Origin: Teretinema sp964641135
Lineage (GTDB): Bacteria; Spirochaetota; Spirochaetia; Treponematales; Treponemataceae
Direction: 5' to 3'
Assembly (NCBI GenBank): GCA_964641135.1
Contig: CAZXJV010000116.1
Location: forward strand, 1-7,484
Length of the DNA stretch: 7,484 nt
Part shown: positions 1-6,984 of the stretch, piece by piece
Position numbering within the stretch: position 1 is the first letter of the stretch
Layout: each line of letters begins with the position of its first letter
Notes under the pieces: generated by a model
Databases searched by the model: none
Told to the model about the DNA's origin: nothing
What the model saw: only the letters and a program-made list of their open reading frames with translations
Program-made: the position numbers and the translations under genes

Positions 1-1
1 C

Positions 2-1027
2 TGGCTCAAGGATGAAACGGCACGGAAAAAATATTCTTTGAGTAAAAGAATCGCTCAGCGTGTCAAAAGAATTACCCGGTTATTTGACACAAAACAAGAT
101 CCTGTTACAGAACAAATATTGACAGTAAATCGTGATTGTCCTTACGACCTTATTTATTGTAATTCTGTTGTAACCCTTTCTGAAGGGATGCGAATTAAAA
201 ACCTGATACACTCTCCCTTGCTTTTTCATAATCACGAGACAGTACATACAATCGAAAAACTGGGGTATGGAAACGTAATCAGGGAGAATTCAACTCTTAT
301 AGATTATGTTGTAACGGTTTCAAAGGAAACAGCCCGTGATTTTACAGACCTGTATAGCTTTACCCAAAACCAGGTTTCCATTATTCCGCCCTTCGCCCTT
401 AAACCTCTCGCTGATACATCAGCAAATTCTTCACTGCGTCAACAATACGGCATTCCGGAACATGCGTTTATCGTTGGTTCTTCCGGTGTTATTGCAGAAC
501 GCAAAGGTTTTGATATCTTTATTCAAACCCTTTTACAGTTTTCACGCCTGGCAGGTGATTCACCCTTCGTCTTTATATGGATCGGAAAAATACAGGAAAA
601 CAACGCACGGTATCTTCAATATGATCTTGAACGTATGGGCCTTAAGAACAAGCTGATTCTGACAGATGAGGTTGAAGATCCTTCGCCCTTGTATAATCTT
701 CTTGATGTTTTTTTTATGAGTTCAAGAGAAGAATCCTTCGGCTTGGTAGCCCTCGAAAGTGCCTTTCTCGGGAAACCGGTTCTTTTTTTTGATAAGGCAG
801 CTGGTTTTCAGGAGTTTTATAAGCCGGTAAATGCAATTCCTGTACCCTATCTTGATGCCTTTCAGGCTGCACATTCATTGCATAACCTTTTGTTGAACCC
901 TGATGAACGAAAAAGTATCGGGCAAGCCGCCCGTGCGCATGCAGAAGCAAGTTATACAGAAGAATTATTTATCCGCCGGATTTCTGAATCATTACAAAGA
1001 GTGCACAGGAGAGACTACAACGCATGA
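2..1027 (+). CDS. GT4-family glycosyltransferase, 5' end missing
   Basis: This is a GT-B fold glycosyltransferase that moves a sugar from a nucleotide-sugar donor to a glycan acceptor, presumably at the cytoplasmic membrane face. The frame is open to the window edge. A TTG at 38 is the first possible start inside the window, but starting there would remove the first Rossmann strands, so the gene most likely begins upstream. Visible landmarks are the N-domain segment FHNHE (224-238), typical of GT4 enzymes, and a C-terminal Glyco_transf_1 domain from about 455. That domain has the phosphate-contacting ERKG (497-508) and the donor-site E-x7-E motif in EESFGLVALE (728-757; glutamates at 731 and 755). 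The C-terminus is complete, and its stop overlaps the next ATG as ATGA, so the two genes are probably translationally coupled. Donor and acceptor sugars cannot be read from the sequence. Family call is firm; exact role is unknown. Confidence 0.88.
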   Translation, partial: WLKDETARKKYSLSKRIAQRVKRITRLFDTKQDPVTEQILTVNRDCPYDLIYCNSVVTLSEGMRIKNLIHSPLLFHNHETVHTIEKLGYGNVIRENSTLIDYVVTVSKETARDFTDLYSFTQNQVSIIPPFALKPLADTSANSSLRQQYGIPEHAFIVGSSGVIAERKGFDIFIQTLLQFSRLAGDSPFVFIWIGKIQENNARYLQYDLERMGLKNKLILTDEVEDPSPLYNLLDVFFMSSREESFGLVALESAFLGKPVLFFDKAAGFQEFYKPVNAIPVPYLDAFQAAHSLHNLLLNPDERKSIGQAARAHAEASYTEELFIRRISESLQRVHRRDYNA

Positions 1028-2007
1028 CCCAAACTAACACACATTTTACAGCAAACCCCAAGACAGTGTCAGTTGCAATGGCAACCTATAACGGTTCCCG
1101 GTTTATCCTGGAGCAGCTTGAGTCTATTGTCAATCAAACCTGTAAACCTCAAGAGATTGTTATTTGCGATGATTGTTCTGTTGACGAAACGGTTGCGCTT
1201 GTAACCTCATTTATCACCAAGCATCCTGATGCAGGGATCACACTTGTTCGCAACGAGAAGAATCTGGGGTACCAAAAAAATTTTGAGAAAGCCATCAAGC
1301 TTTGTCGGTCAGAATATATCGCACTGTGTGATCAGGATGACATTTGGATACCTGCAAAGCTCGAAACCCTTCTTGAGCAAATAGGCGATAACTGTATGAT
1401 TCATTCAGACGCAGCACTGATTGACGAAAATAACAAAATCATTCATGAATCATTTACCAGGATTTACAGAAAAAAAACCCTTCCAACCTTTACAGATCTT
1501 TTGCTTTGTCCGTATATAACCGGGTGCACCATGCTTTTCCGTAAAGATCTTTTAAAAGACACCACAATCATTCCGGGGAAAATTCCTCATGATTATTTTC
1601 TTTCTTTGCTCGTGCCGTCCGGAAAGATTGCGTATTGCGGGGAGCCTCTGGTGCTATATAGACAGCACGGCGGAAATCTGATTGGGGCAAGCCACACTAA
1701 ACGCCCGGTCACAATCTTTAAACGCTCATGGATAAAGGATCTTTTGTTCCCGGCCAGATATTTCAGGAAATTCTTTAAAAACCGTAAAACGTTTTTAGAC
1801 TTTGTGTATACCGCCTTATATGTTGATTTAATTCCCGAGTCGCAGGCTGTTCTTGATGAGCTTTTACTGTTTTTTGACCTGGAAAAAAGCAGAGGTCTCC
1901 CCAGATCTGAATTTCATAAACTGTATGATAAATATCAGTCTTCTTTCAGATTAAGCCGGTCAAAAAGAGTTCTGTTCTATATGATTTCTCTGCTCGGTTT
2001 GTTTTAA
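1024..2007 (+). CDS. GT2-family glycosyltransferase (rhamnosyltransferase-like)
   Basis: A 327-residue inverting GT-A glycosyltransferase, likely cytoplasmic or membrane-associated, that adds one sugar to a lipid-linked surface glycan. The GT2 domain starts at about residue 15 with SVAMATYNG (16-24), followed by the nucleotide-binding DDCSVDET (49-56), NLGYQKNF (80-87) and the metal-binding DQDD (103-106). Further on come HDY (189-191), matching the usual position of the catalytic base region, and YRQHG (212-216), which is characteristic of the subgroup often annotated as rhamnosyltransferases. The C-terminal third (about 230-327) is basic and aromatic, which fits membrane association. The ATG overlaps the preceding stop by 4 bases, and AGGAGAG at 1007-1013 is a plausible, slightly distant ribosome site. 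The YRQH-type subgroup suggests a deoxyhexose or similar sugar, but this is only inference. Confidence 0.9.
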   Translation: MTQTNTHFTANPKTVSVAMATYNGSRFILEQLESIVNQTCKPQEIVICDDCSVDETVALVTSFITKHPDAGITLVRNEKNLGYQKNFEKAIKLCRSEYIALCDQDDIWIPAKLETLLEQIGDNCMIHSDAALIDENNKIIHESFTRIYRKKTLPTFTDLLLCPYITGCTMLFRKDLLKDTTIIPGKIPHDYFLSLLVPSGKIAYCGEPLVLYRQHGGNLIGASHTKRPVTIFKRSWIKDLLFPARYFRKFFKNRKTFLDFVYTALYVDLIPESQAVLDELLLFFDLEKSRGLPRSEFHKLYDKYQSSFRLSRSKRVLFYMISLLGLF

Positions 2008-2011
2008 TTAT

Positions 2012-2017
2012 AAGGAG
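2012..2017 (+). promoter_or_regulatory. Ribosome binding site AAGGAG for the first MBOAT gene
   Basis: AAGGAG lies 7 bases before the GTG at 2025, inside the 17-base gap after the GT2 stop. It supports GTG as the start. The next in-frame candidates are internal and would remove the first membrane segment. Confidence 0.75.
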
Positions 2018-2024
2018 TACATAA

Positions 2025-3536
2025 GTGCTGTTTAATTCATTCGAGTATGTTTTATTTTTTCCCCTGGCAGTCGGGTTATACTTTCTTGCTGTCAGGTTTA
2101 TTAAGCGAAACTGGTTTACTCAACTTTTATTGCTTGTTTACAGTCTTTTCTTTTACATGCGCTGGAATCCTGCGTATCTTGCACTTATTCTGGCCTCTGT
2201 GCTTATCACCTGGCTCAGCGGCTTATTGATGGAAAACAGAAGCCTGTTTTACAAACGGTTGATTGTGTTTCTGTCCCTTGTCACCAATCTTGGAATACTG
2301 TTCTTTTTCAAATATTACAATTTTTTTGCAGATTTGGTGTCCCGTTTCGCAACCCTTGCCCGTATAGAAGTTTCTGTTCCCGAATTATATGTGCTTCTTC
2401 CGGTCGGAATTTCTTTTTATACCTTTCAGGCGCTTGGATACACACTGGATGTGTACAAGGGCAAGGTAAAAAGCGAAAAGAATATTGTGACCTACGCCTT
2501 GTTTGTAACTTTTTTCCCTCAGCTTGTTGCCGGTCCAATTGAGCGTACAGGTCACCTTCTGCCGCAATTTAAAGTAAATCATTCATTTGATCCGGTCAGG
2601 GTAGCCGATGGACTAAAACTTATTGTCTGGGGTTTGTTCAAGAAAGTAACTGCAGATCGACTTGCAGATTTTATCAATCCCGTTTATTCCAATGCCGAAG
2701 CCCCTGCCTATATCAGTCTGATGGCCATTTTTCTGTTTTCTTTTCAGATTCTGTGTGACTTTTCCGGATACTCAGATGTCGCTATTGGTTCTGCACGAGT
2801 ACTCGGCTTTGATCTGATGACAAACTTTCGGCGTCCGTATTTTGCAAGATCGGTTTCGGACTTCTGGCGACGATGGCATATCTCCCTTTCAACCTGGTTC
2901 AAGGACTACCTGTATTTTCCGCTGGGGGGGAGTCGTGTTTCAAGGCCCCACCATTATTTAAACTTGATGATTACCTTTCTTGTCAGCGGGTTGTGGCATG
3001 GCGCATCACTTAATTTTATCCTGTGGGGAGGCCTTCATGGCCTGTTTCAGATAGCCGGACATTTTACAAAAAACATCCGAACAAGAATCCGCACCCTTGC
3101 AGGTATCCGTGAGGAATGGATTTGGTTCTCTGTGTGGCAAAGATTGGCAACCTTTTTTCTTATAACCTTTACCTGGGTTTTTTTCAGGATGCGATCCTTC
3201 CGAAGTGCTGTACGTTTGTTGCGTTCGGTTTTTCTAAATGCTCCTGGAGATATGTACCGGGGTGCTGTTGTTTTTGCTACGCAAGGCCCTGTATCTTTCG
3301 TTAATGGTCTGATGCAGGATCTTCCTGCCGGCTTTCAGCTTCATCATCTGGTAATCGTTTTAGTAAATATTGTACTTCTTCTTGTTTCCGATCTGCTGCA
3401 ACGCAAAAAAAATGGAATCGAACGTGTGCGGACTTTCCCGCTCGCCTTGCGTTTTTCACTGTACGTGTCGCTTTCACTGTTTGTTTTGATGCTTGGAGTT
3501 TTCGGTGAAGAACAGTTTATTTATTTTCAGTTTTGA
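2025..3536 (+). CDS. MBOAT-family membrane O-acyltransferase (AlgI-like), copy 1
   Basis: A 503-residue polytopic membrane protein of the MBOAT family, AlgI branch, about the usual length. Family members take an acyl group (usually acetyl) from a cytoplasmic donor and deliver it across the membrane for O-acylation of polysaccharides. It opens with hydrophobic segments and carries PVGISFYTFQ (126-135), AGPIER (169-174), DFWRRWHISLS (279-289) and GLWHGA (322-327). H285 and H325 correspond to the two conserved MBOAT histidines, the second being the invariant catalytic one. VFFRMRSF follows near residue 385, and the end FIYFQF is typical of AlgI proteins. The AGPIER...LLPQF form sets it apart from the second MBOAT here (AGPIVRY). 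GTG is the start, set by AAGGAG. The next gene's ribosome site overlaps its stop codon. The acceptor is inferred to be the glycan made by the adjoining glycosyltransferases; the acyl group is not determined by sequence. Confidence 0.93.
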   Translation: MLFNSFEYVLFFPLAVGLYFLAVRFIKRNWFTQLLLLVYSLFFYMRWNPAYLALILASVLITWLSGLLMENRSLFYKRLIVFLSLVTNLGILFFFKYYNFFADLVSRFATLARIEVSVPELYVLLPVGISFYTFQALGYTLDVYKGKVKSEKNIVTYALFVTFFPQLVAGPIERTGHLLPQFKVNHSFDPVRVADGLKLIVWGLFKKVTADRLADFINPVYSNAEAPAYISLMAIFLFSFQILCDFSGYSDVAIGSARVLGFDLMTNFRRPYFARSVSDFWRRWHISLSTWFKDYLYFPLGGSRVSRPHHYLNLMITFLVSGLWHGASLNFILWGGLHGLFQIAGHFTKNIRTRIRTLAGIREEWIWFSVWQRLATFFLITFTWVFFRMRSFRSAVRLLRSVFLNAPGDMYRGAVVFATQGPVSFVNGLMQDLPAGFQLHHLVIVLVNIVLLLVSDLLQRKKNGIERVRTFPLALRFSLYVSLSLFVLMLGVFGEEQFIYFQF

Positions 3537-3538
3537 GG
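3535..3538 (+). promoter_or_regulatory. Shine-Dalgarno GAGG overlapping the MBOAT-1 stop
   Basis: The TGA stop of the first MBOAT (3534-3536) is part of TGAGGTGAGTGTGAAA. GAGG sits 5 bases before GTG at 3544, exactly as GAGG at 4523-4526 sits 5 bases before the GTG of the next, related gene (TGAGGTTGCTGTGAAG). This fixes the start at 3544 and suggests coupled translation. Confidence 0.7.
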
Positions 3539-3543
3539 TGAGT

Positions 3544-4485
3544 GTGAAATCCTTTGTATTTAAACTCGTATTGATTGTAGGAATAATTTGCAGTCTTATT
3601 TATGTCGCAAATAAACACGTTGTTATTTCAGGCTACATTTACCGGTATCATTCTATTTGCCAGTTCAGAAACATACCTGCGAATCTGGATATCATAAATC
3701 TTGGCTCCAGTCATAGCGCTGCTTTTCGCTTCAGTGATGTGAAAGAGGTAACCGGCTGGAATTTTGCTCTGCCTGCCCAGACCCTGTACTATGATTTTGA
3801 AATACTCAAACAGTATTCTTCACATTTACAGAATAATGCCGTAGTGCTTATTCCGGTGTCTTTTTTTACCTTTCTCAGCACTCCGAATCATGACCGGACA
3901 CTTGTAAACCGCTACTACCTGATACTGGATAACGCCTCTGTTATTGATGCAAACCCCGTTAGAGCCTGGTTTGTACGGAATGTGCCCCTTTTAACTGTTA
4001 AAAACATATTTGATGTGTTTCTCACTGCACCTCAAAGCTTTGACAAGGAAACAATCGTCACCCTGACTCTTGATAATCTGGATTCCAAGGCCGTTCGTAC
4101 TCGCAGAGACTGGAGCAGGATGCGGGGGAATAGACCCGAGATGGAATTTATTGATAGTAACAAGAAGATAATGCAGGACATGCTCAATTATTGCATGGAA
4201 AAAGGATTCCGGCCGGTTATGGTTTCTACTCCTTTGCATCACAGTATGCAGCTTGCCTATAGTGCCGACGAACTTGCTTTTTTTAAATCCCTGCCCAAAG
4301 CTTTTGCTGCCCGGTATCCTTCTGTCCCCTACCTTGATTATTCGTTTCATGACTCATTTACCACAGAAGCCCTTCTGTTCAGTGATAATAATCATCTGAA
4401 TCCCCGGGGAGAACTTCTTTTTACTCACTATCTCAGGGAAGATTTGATTTCCCTCGGTTTGTATCCCATACAGGTGCGGAACTGA
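3544..4485 (+). CDS. Membrane-anchored SGNH/GDSL-type protein, probable acyl-transfer partner of MBOAT (copy 1)
   Basis: A 313-residue protein with one N-terminal membrane segment (about residues 4-22) and a soluble part that should lie outside the cytoplasm. It has an SGNH-like architecture. NLGSSHS (52-58) is the nucleophile block, with S56 in the place of the GDSL serine, and SDNNHLN (280-286) is the last block, with D281 and H284 as the Asp-His pair. Other conserved stretches are NNAVVLIPVSFF (starting near residue 98) and STPLHHSM (228-235). Serine first and Asp-x-x-His last is the DltD order, not the AlgJ order. A TTG at 3493 would lengthen the protein by 17 residues and overlap the MBOAT. 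GTG at 3544 is preferred because of its ribosome site and because the paralogue downstream then aligns from residue 1 with the same catalytic numbering. It probably transfers the acyl group delivered by MBOAT-1 to the glycan. An esterase role is possible. No characterised homologue is recognised. Confidence 0.8.
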   Translation: MKSFVFKLVLIVGIICSLIYVANKHVVISGYIYRYHSICQFRNIPANLDIINLGSSHSAAFRFSDVKEVTGWNFALPAQTLYYDFEILKQYSSHLQNNAVVLIPVSFFTFLSTPNHDRTLVNRYYLILDNASVIDANPVRAWFVRNVPLLTVKNIFDVFLTAPQSFDKETIVTLTLDNLDSKAVRTRRDWSRMRGNRPEMEFIDSNKKIMQDMLNYCMEKGFRPVMVSTPLHHSMQLAYSADELAFFKSLPKAFAARYPSVPYLDYSFHDSFTTEALLFSDNNHLNPRGELLFTHYLREDLISLGLYPIQVRN

Positions 4486-4522
4486 CAGGAATTTTTATAT
4501 TTTTTATTATTCCATCAGGAAT

Positions 4523-4526
4523 GAGG
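4523..4526 (+). promoter_or_regulatory. Shine-Dalgarno GAGG for the second SGNH-type gene
   Basis: GAGG lies 5 bases before the GTG at 4532, near the end of the 46-base AT-rich spacer (4486-4531), the longest gap in the window. It supports the GTG start, which gives the same N-terminal layout (MKxFxxKL) as the upstream paralogue. No convincing promoter is seen in the spacer. Confidence 0.65.
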
Positions 4527-4531
4527 TTGCT

Positions 4532-5482
4532 GTGAAGTATTTCTGCCTTAAACTTGCCGCTGTTCTAACAGCTGTCATTATAGTGGTTTTTGTTGCTAAT
4601 GCATTGTATATACGCAGCAGGCATATATACCTCTATCATGAAATCAGATATTTTTCTGAGGTGTCCCGCAATCTGGATCTTGTTAACTTGGGTTCAAGCC
4701 ATGGAGCTGCCTTTCACTTTTTATATTACGATGAAATTCATGCCTGGAATCTTTCGATGGGCGCACAAGTACCCTATTATGATTTTGAAATTCTAAAAAG
4801 ATTCTCCTGTCATCTCAATAATAATGCTGTGGTTCTTATACCGCTTTCTTTTTTTTCTTTTTATAATTGTCCTGATCACGAAAAAAAGCTCAAGGATCGG
4901 TACTATCTGGTGTTGAAAAACAACTCTATTGTCAATCCAGATTATTTTTTCGGATTTTTTAAACGAAGACTTCCCCTTCTAACGGTCAGTAAAAACTGGC
5001 TTGATGTTTTGTGGTTTGATAACGATTTTAGAATAGATACAACATCAAAACCGCTTCCGGTTGAAGACCGTGAGAAAAAAGCCCACATGACCAGAACCGG
5101 ATGGGAATCAATGCAAAGGTATAGACCGGCTGCCGAACTTCTGGAATATAACACGCAGATAATCCACTCTCTTATTGAATATTGTCTGGAAAAGGGCTTT
5201 CGACCTGTTTTGATCAGCACCCCCCTGCATTCCAGTATGAAACTTGCTTATACCGCTGATGAAATAAACGGCTTTACAAGCCTTGCAGAACGGCTGACAG
5301 AACTGTATCCTTCTGTTCACTACCTTAATTATACGTTCGATGAAGATTTTTCACTGCGTGATGATCTGTTCTCAGATAACAATCATCTCAATTGGAACGG
5401 TAAGGGTTTATTTACCCGGCGGGTGCGCGAAGATCTGATACAATTGAATCTATATCCGTTGAGCGGGCTAATAGCTCAGTAA
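4532..5482 (+). CDS. Membrane-anchored SGNH/GDSL-type protein, probable acyl-transfer partner of MBOAT (copy 2)
   Basis: A 316-residue paralogue of the preceding gene, about four residues in ten identical by eye. It has one N-terminal membrane segment (about 5-22, ending VAN as in copy 1), then NLGSSHG (52-58) with S56 as the likely nucleophile and SDNNHLN (281-287) with D282 and H285. The blocks YYDFEILK, NNAVVLIPLSFF, RYYLVLKN and STPLHSSM are all shared with copy 1. The stretch around residues 160-195 is the most divergent, which suggests a different acceptor or partner surface. It lies 46 bases after copy 1 and 23 before the second MBOAT, so it could serve either MBOAT. An extracytoplasmic O-acyltransferase is the most likely role, and an esterase is the alternative. 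The GTG start is the first in the open frame and has a well-placed GAGG. Confidence 0.8.
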   Translation: MKYFCLKLAAVLTAVIIVVFVANALYIRSRHIYLYHEIRYFSEVSRNLDLVNLGSSHGAAFHFLYYDEIHAWNLSMGAQVPYYDFEILKRFSCHLNNNAVVLIPLSFFSFYNCPDHEKKLKDRYYLVLKNNSIVNPDYFFGFFKRRLPLLTVSKNWLDVLWFDNDFRIDTTSKPLPVEDREKKAHMTRTGWESMQRYRPAAELLEYNTQIIHSLIEYCLEKGFRPVLISTPLHSSMKLAYTADEINGFTSLAERLTELYPSVHYLNYTFDEDFSLRDDLFSDNNHLNWNGKGLFTRRVREDLIQLNLYPLSGLIAQ

Positions 5483-5505
5483 CATATAAATATGAGGTCA
5501 TTCTG

Positions 5506-6969
5506 ATGGTATTCAGTTCATTAACATTCCTGGTTTTCTTTCTTCCTTCTGTTCTGGTATTGTATTATTTGACCAGAAATATTGTATGGCGCAACACCAT
5601 ACTGCTGTGCATGAGCATTCTCTTTTACGCCTGGGGAGAGCCCCGTAATGTTTTGATAATGCTTATATCAATTATTGTAAATTTTTACGCAGGAAAAGTT
5701 CTGACAGATAGAAATATACTGTCCAGTCCAGGTAAAAGACGGGGTATTCTGATTCTTGATGTTATTTTTAACCTTTCTTTTCTTTTCTATTTCAAGTATC
5801 TTGGTTTTTCCGCGGCAATCGTAAACTCGGGTTTAAATTTCCTGGGGTTTGATCCGGTTCTGATAACATCTGTGGTATTGCCGATCGGAATCAGTTTTTA
5901 CACTTTTCAGGCGATGTCGTATGTAATAGATGTGTACAGGAATCCGGCTCTGGTTCAACCCAGCATTTTGAATTTGGGCTTGTACATCACACTCTTTCCG
6001 CAGCTTATCGCCGGACCAATCGTACGCTATCATGACATTAGTGATCAGATAAGCTACCGGAAACATGAGCTTTCTTCGTTCACTGCCGGTCTGCGCAGAT
6101 TTATAATCGGTCTTTCCAAAAAAGTCCTCATCGCGAATATCGTTGGAGAAACAGCAGATACTATTTTTGGTATGCGTTTTTCTAGCGTTTCTACACTCTG
6201 GATCTGGATCGCTGTTATGGCGTATGCACTTCAGATCTTTTATGACTTCTCGGGCTATTCCGATATGGCAATAGGGCTGGGAAAAATGTTCGGCTTTACA
6301 TTTCTTGAGAACTTTAATTATCCGTATATGTCCAAATCCATAACAGAGTTCTGGCGACGCTGGCATATATCACTTTCTTCCTGGTTTCGGGATTATTTGT
6401 ATATTCCACTCGGAGGAAACCGTCTGGGAAAGAAACGCACGATAATTAATACCTTCATTGTTTTTTTTGTGACCGGTTTGTGGCATGGTGCTGCTTTTAA
6501 TTTTATAGTATGGGGTCTCGGTCACGGTATAATTATGACTATAGAGAAATCTGTAACAAAACGGATACAACGGCGTCCATCGGTATTACTTGATGTTTTG
6601 TTGCACTTTTACACTTTGTTTTCTGTGCTGGTACTGTGGGTCTTCTTCAGAATGGATATGGCTGATGCGGTAAAAAATGTGTTAAAGATGTTCGGTATCA
6701 ATTATTCACAGTTTGCAGGTACGTACCGGCCAATTGAGCATATTCCTTTGGCTCCACTTCTTCTGGATCCGTTGTTTTTAACAGCTTTTAGCGCAGGTAT
6801 TGTATTTGCATTTCCCTGGTGGCGCAAATCTCCGGTTCTTTTGAAAATCCGGACGAATCCTCTCTTTAATGAAAGAGTTGCTTCTTTGGGATGTTTGCTT
6901 CTTTTTGCACTTTGTTTCGTCTTTATTGCATCTTCAACCTATAATCCGTTCATTTACTTCCGCTTCTAG
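5506..6969 (+). CDS. MBOAT-family membrane O-acyltransferase (AlgI-like), copy 2
   Basis: A 487-residue polytopic MBOAT of the AlgI branch with full-length family features. These are PIGISFYTFQ (126-135), AGPIVRY (169-175), EFWRRWHISLS (281-291) and GLWHGA (324-329), with conserved histidines H287 and H327, 40 residues apart as in copy 1, and VFFRM followed by the C-terminal FIYFRF. It should carry an acyl group, probably acetyl, across the membrane to an extracytoplasmic transferase. It is colinear with copy 1 through residue 174 but clearly diverged, and its AGPIVRYHDI form is the one I associate with AlgI proteins that sit beside AlgJ or DHHW-type partners. Such a partner begins 15 bases downstream. 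The ATG at 5506 has GAGG at 5494-5497, 8 bases away. Family assignment is secure; substrate is not. Confidence 0.94.
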   Translation: MVFSSLTFLVFFLPSVLVLYYLTRNIVWRNTILLCMSILFYAWGEPRNVLIMLISIIVNFYAGKVLTDRNILSSPGKRRGILILDVIFNLSFLFYFKYLGFSAAIVNSGLNFLGFDPVLITSVVLPIGISFYTFQAMSYVIDVYRNPALVQPSILNLGLYITLFPQLIAGPIVRYHDISDQISYRKHELSSFTAGLRRFIIGLSKKVLIANIVGETADTIFGMRFSSVSTLWIWIAVMAYALQIFYDFSGYSDMAIGLGKMFGFTFLENFNYPYMSKSITEFWRRWHISLSSWFRDYLYIPLGGNRLGKKRTIINTFIVFFVTGLWHGAAFNFIVWGLGHGIIMTIEKSVTKRIQRRPSVLLDVLLHFYTLFSVLVLWVFFRMDMADAVKNVLKMFGINYSQFAGTYRPIEHIPLAPLLLDPLFLTAFSAGIVFAFPWWRKSPVLLKIRTNPLFNERVASLGCLLLFALCFVFIASSTYNPFIYFRF

Positions 6970-6984
6970 ACAGGAGTTTACGCC

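Noticed and set aside
38..40. TTG at 38 as the true start of the first glycosyltransferase
   Set aside because: The frame is open to the window edge, there is no clear ribosome site close to it, and a start there would delete the beginning of the GT-B N-terminal domain. The gene is better treated as 5' partial.
3493..3543. TTG at 3493 as the start of the first SGNH-type gene
   Set aside because: It would overlap MBOAT-1 by 44 bases and add 17 residues absent from the paralogue. GTG at 3544 has a ribosome site placed exactly as in the paralogue.
4486..4531. Intrinsic terminator between the two SGNH genes
   Set aside because: The possible stems are 5 base pairs and AT-rich, and neither is followed by a proper T run; the T-rich stretch lies within the loop or before the stem.
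5464..5482. tRNA-like string GGGCTAATAGCTCAGT
   Set aside because: It resembles a tRNA acceptor and D-arm start, but no T-arm, anticodon stem or pairing 3' acceptor strand follows, and it is the coding end of the second SGNH gene.
2025..5482. Assignment of MBOAT-1 and the SGNH pair as a dlt (D-alanylation) system
   Set aside because: No dltA or dltC is visible, the MBOAT ends and motifs are AlgI-like, and the neighbours are glycan glycosyltransferases. The resemblance to DltD is limited to catalytic block order and an N-terminal anchor.
5833..6366. Minus-strand open frame of 177 codons
   Set aside because: It lies wholly inside the second MBOAT gene, opposite strongly conserved motifs. Its translation is rich in Cys, His, Arg and Ser with no recognisable domain, so it is a shadow of the plus-strand gene.
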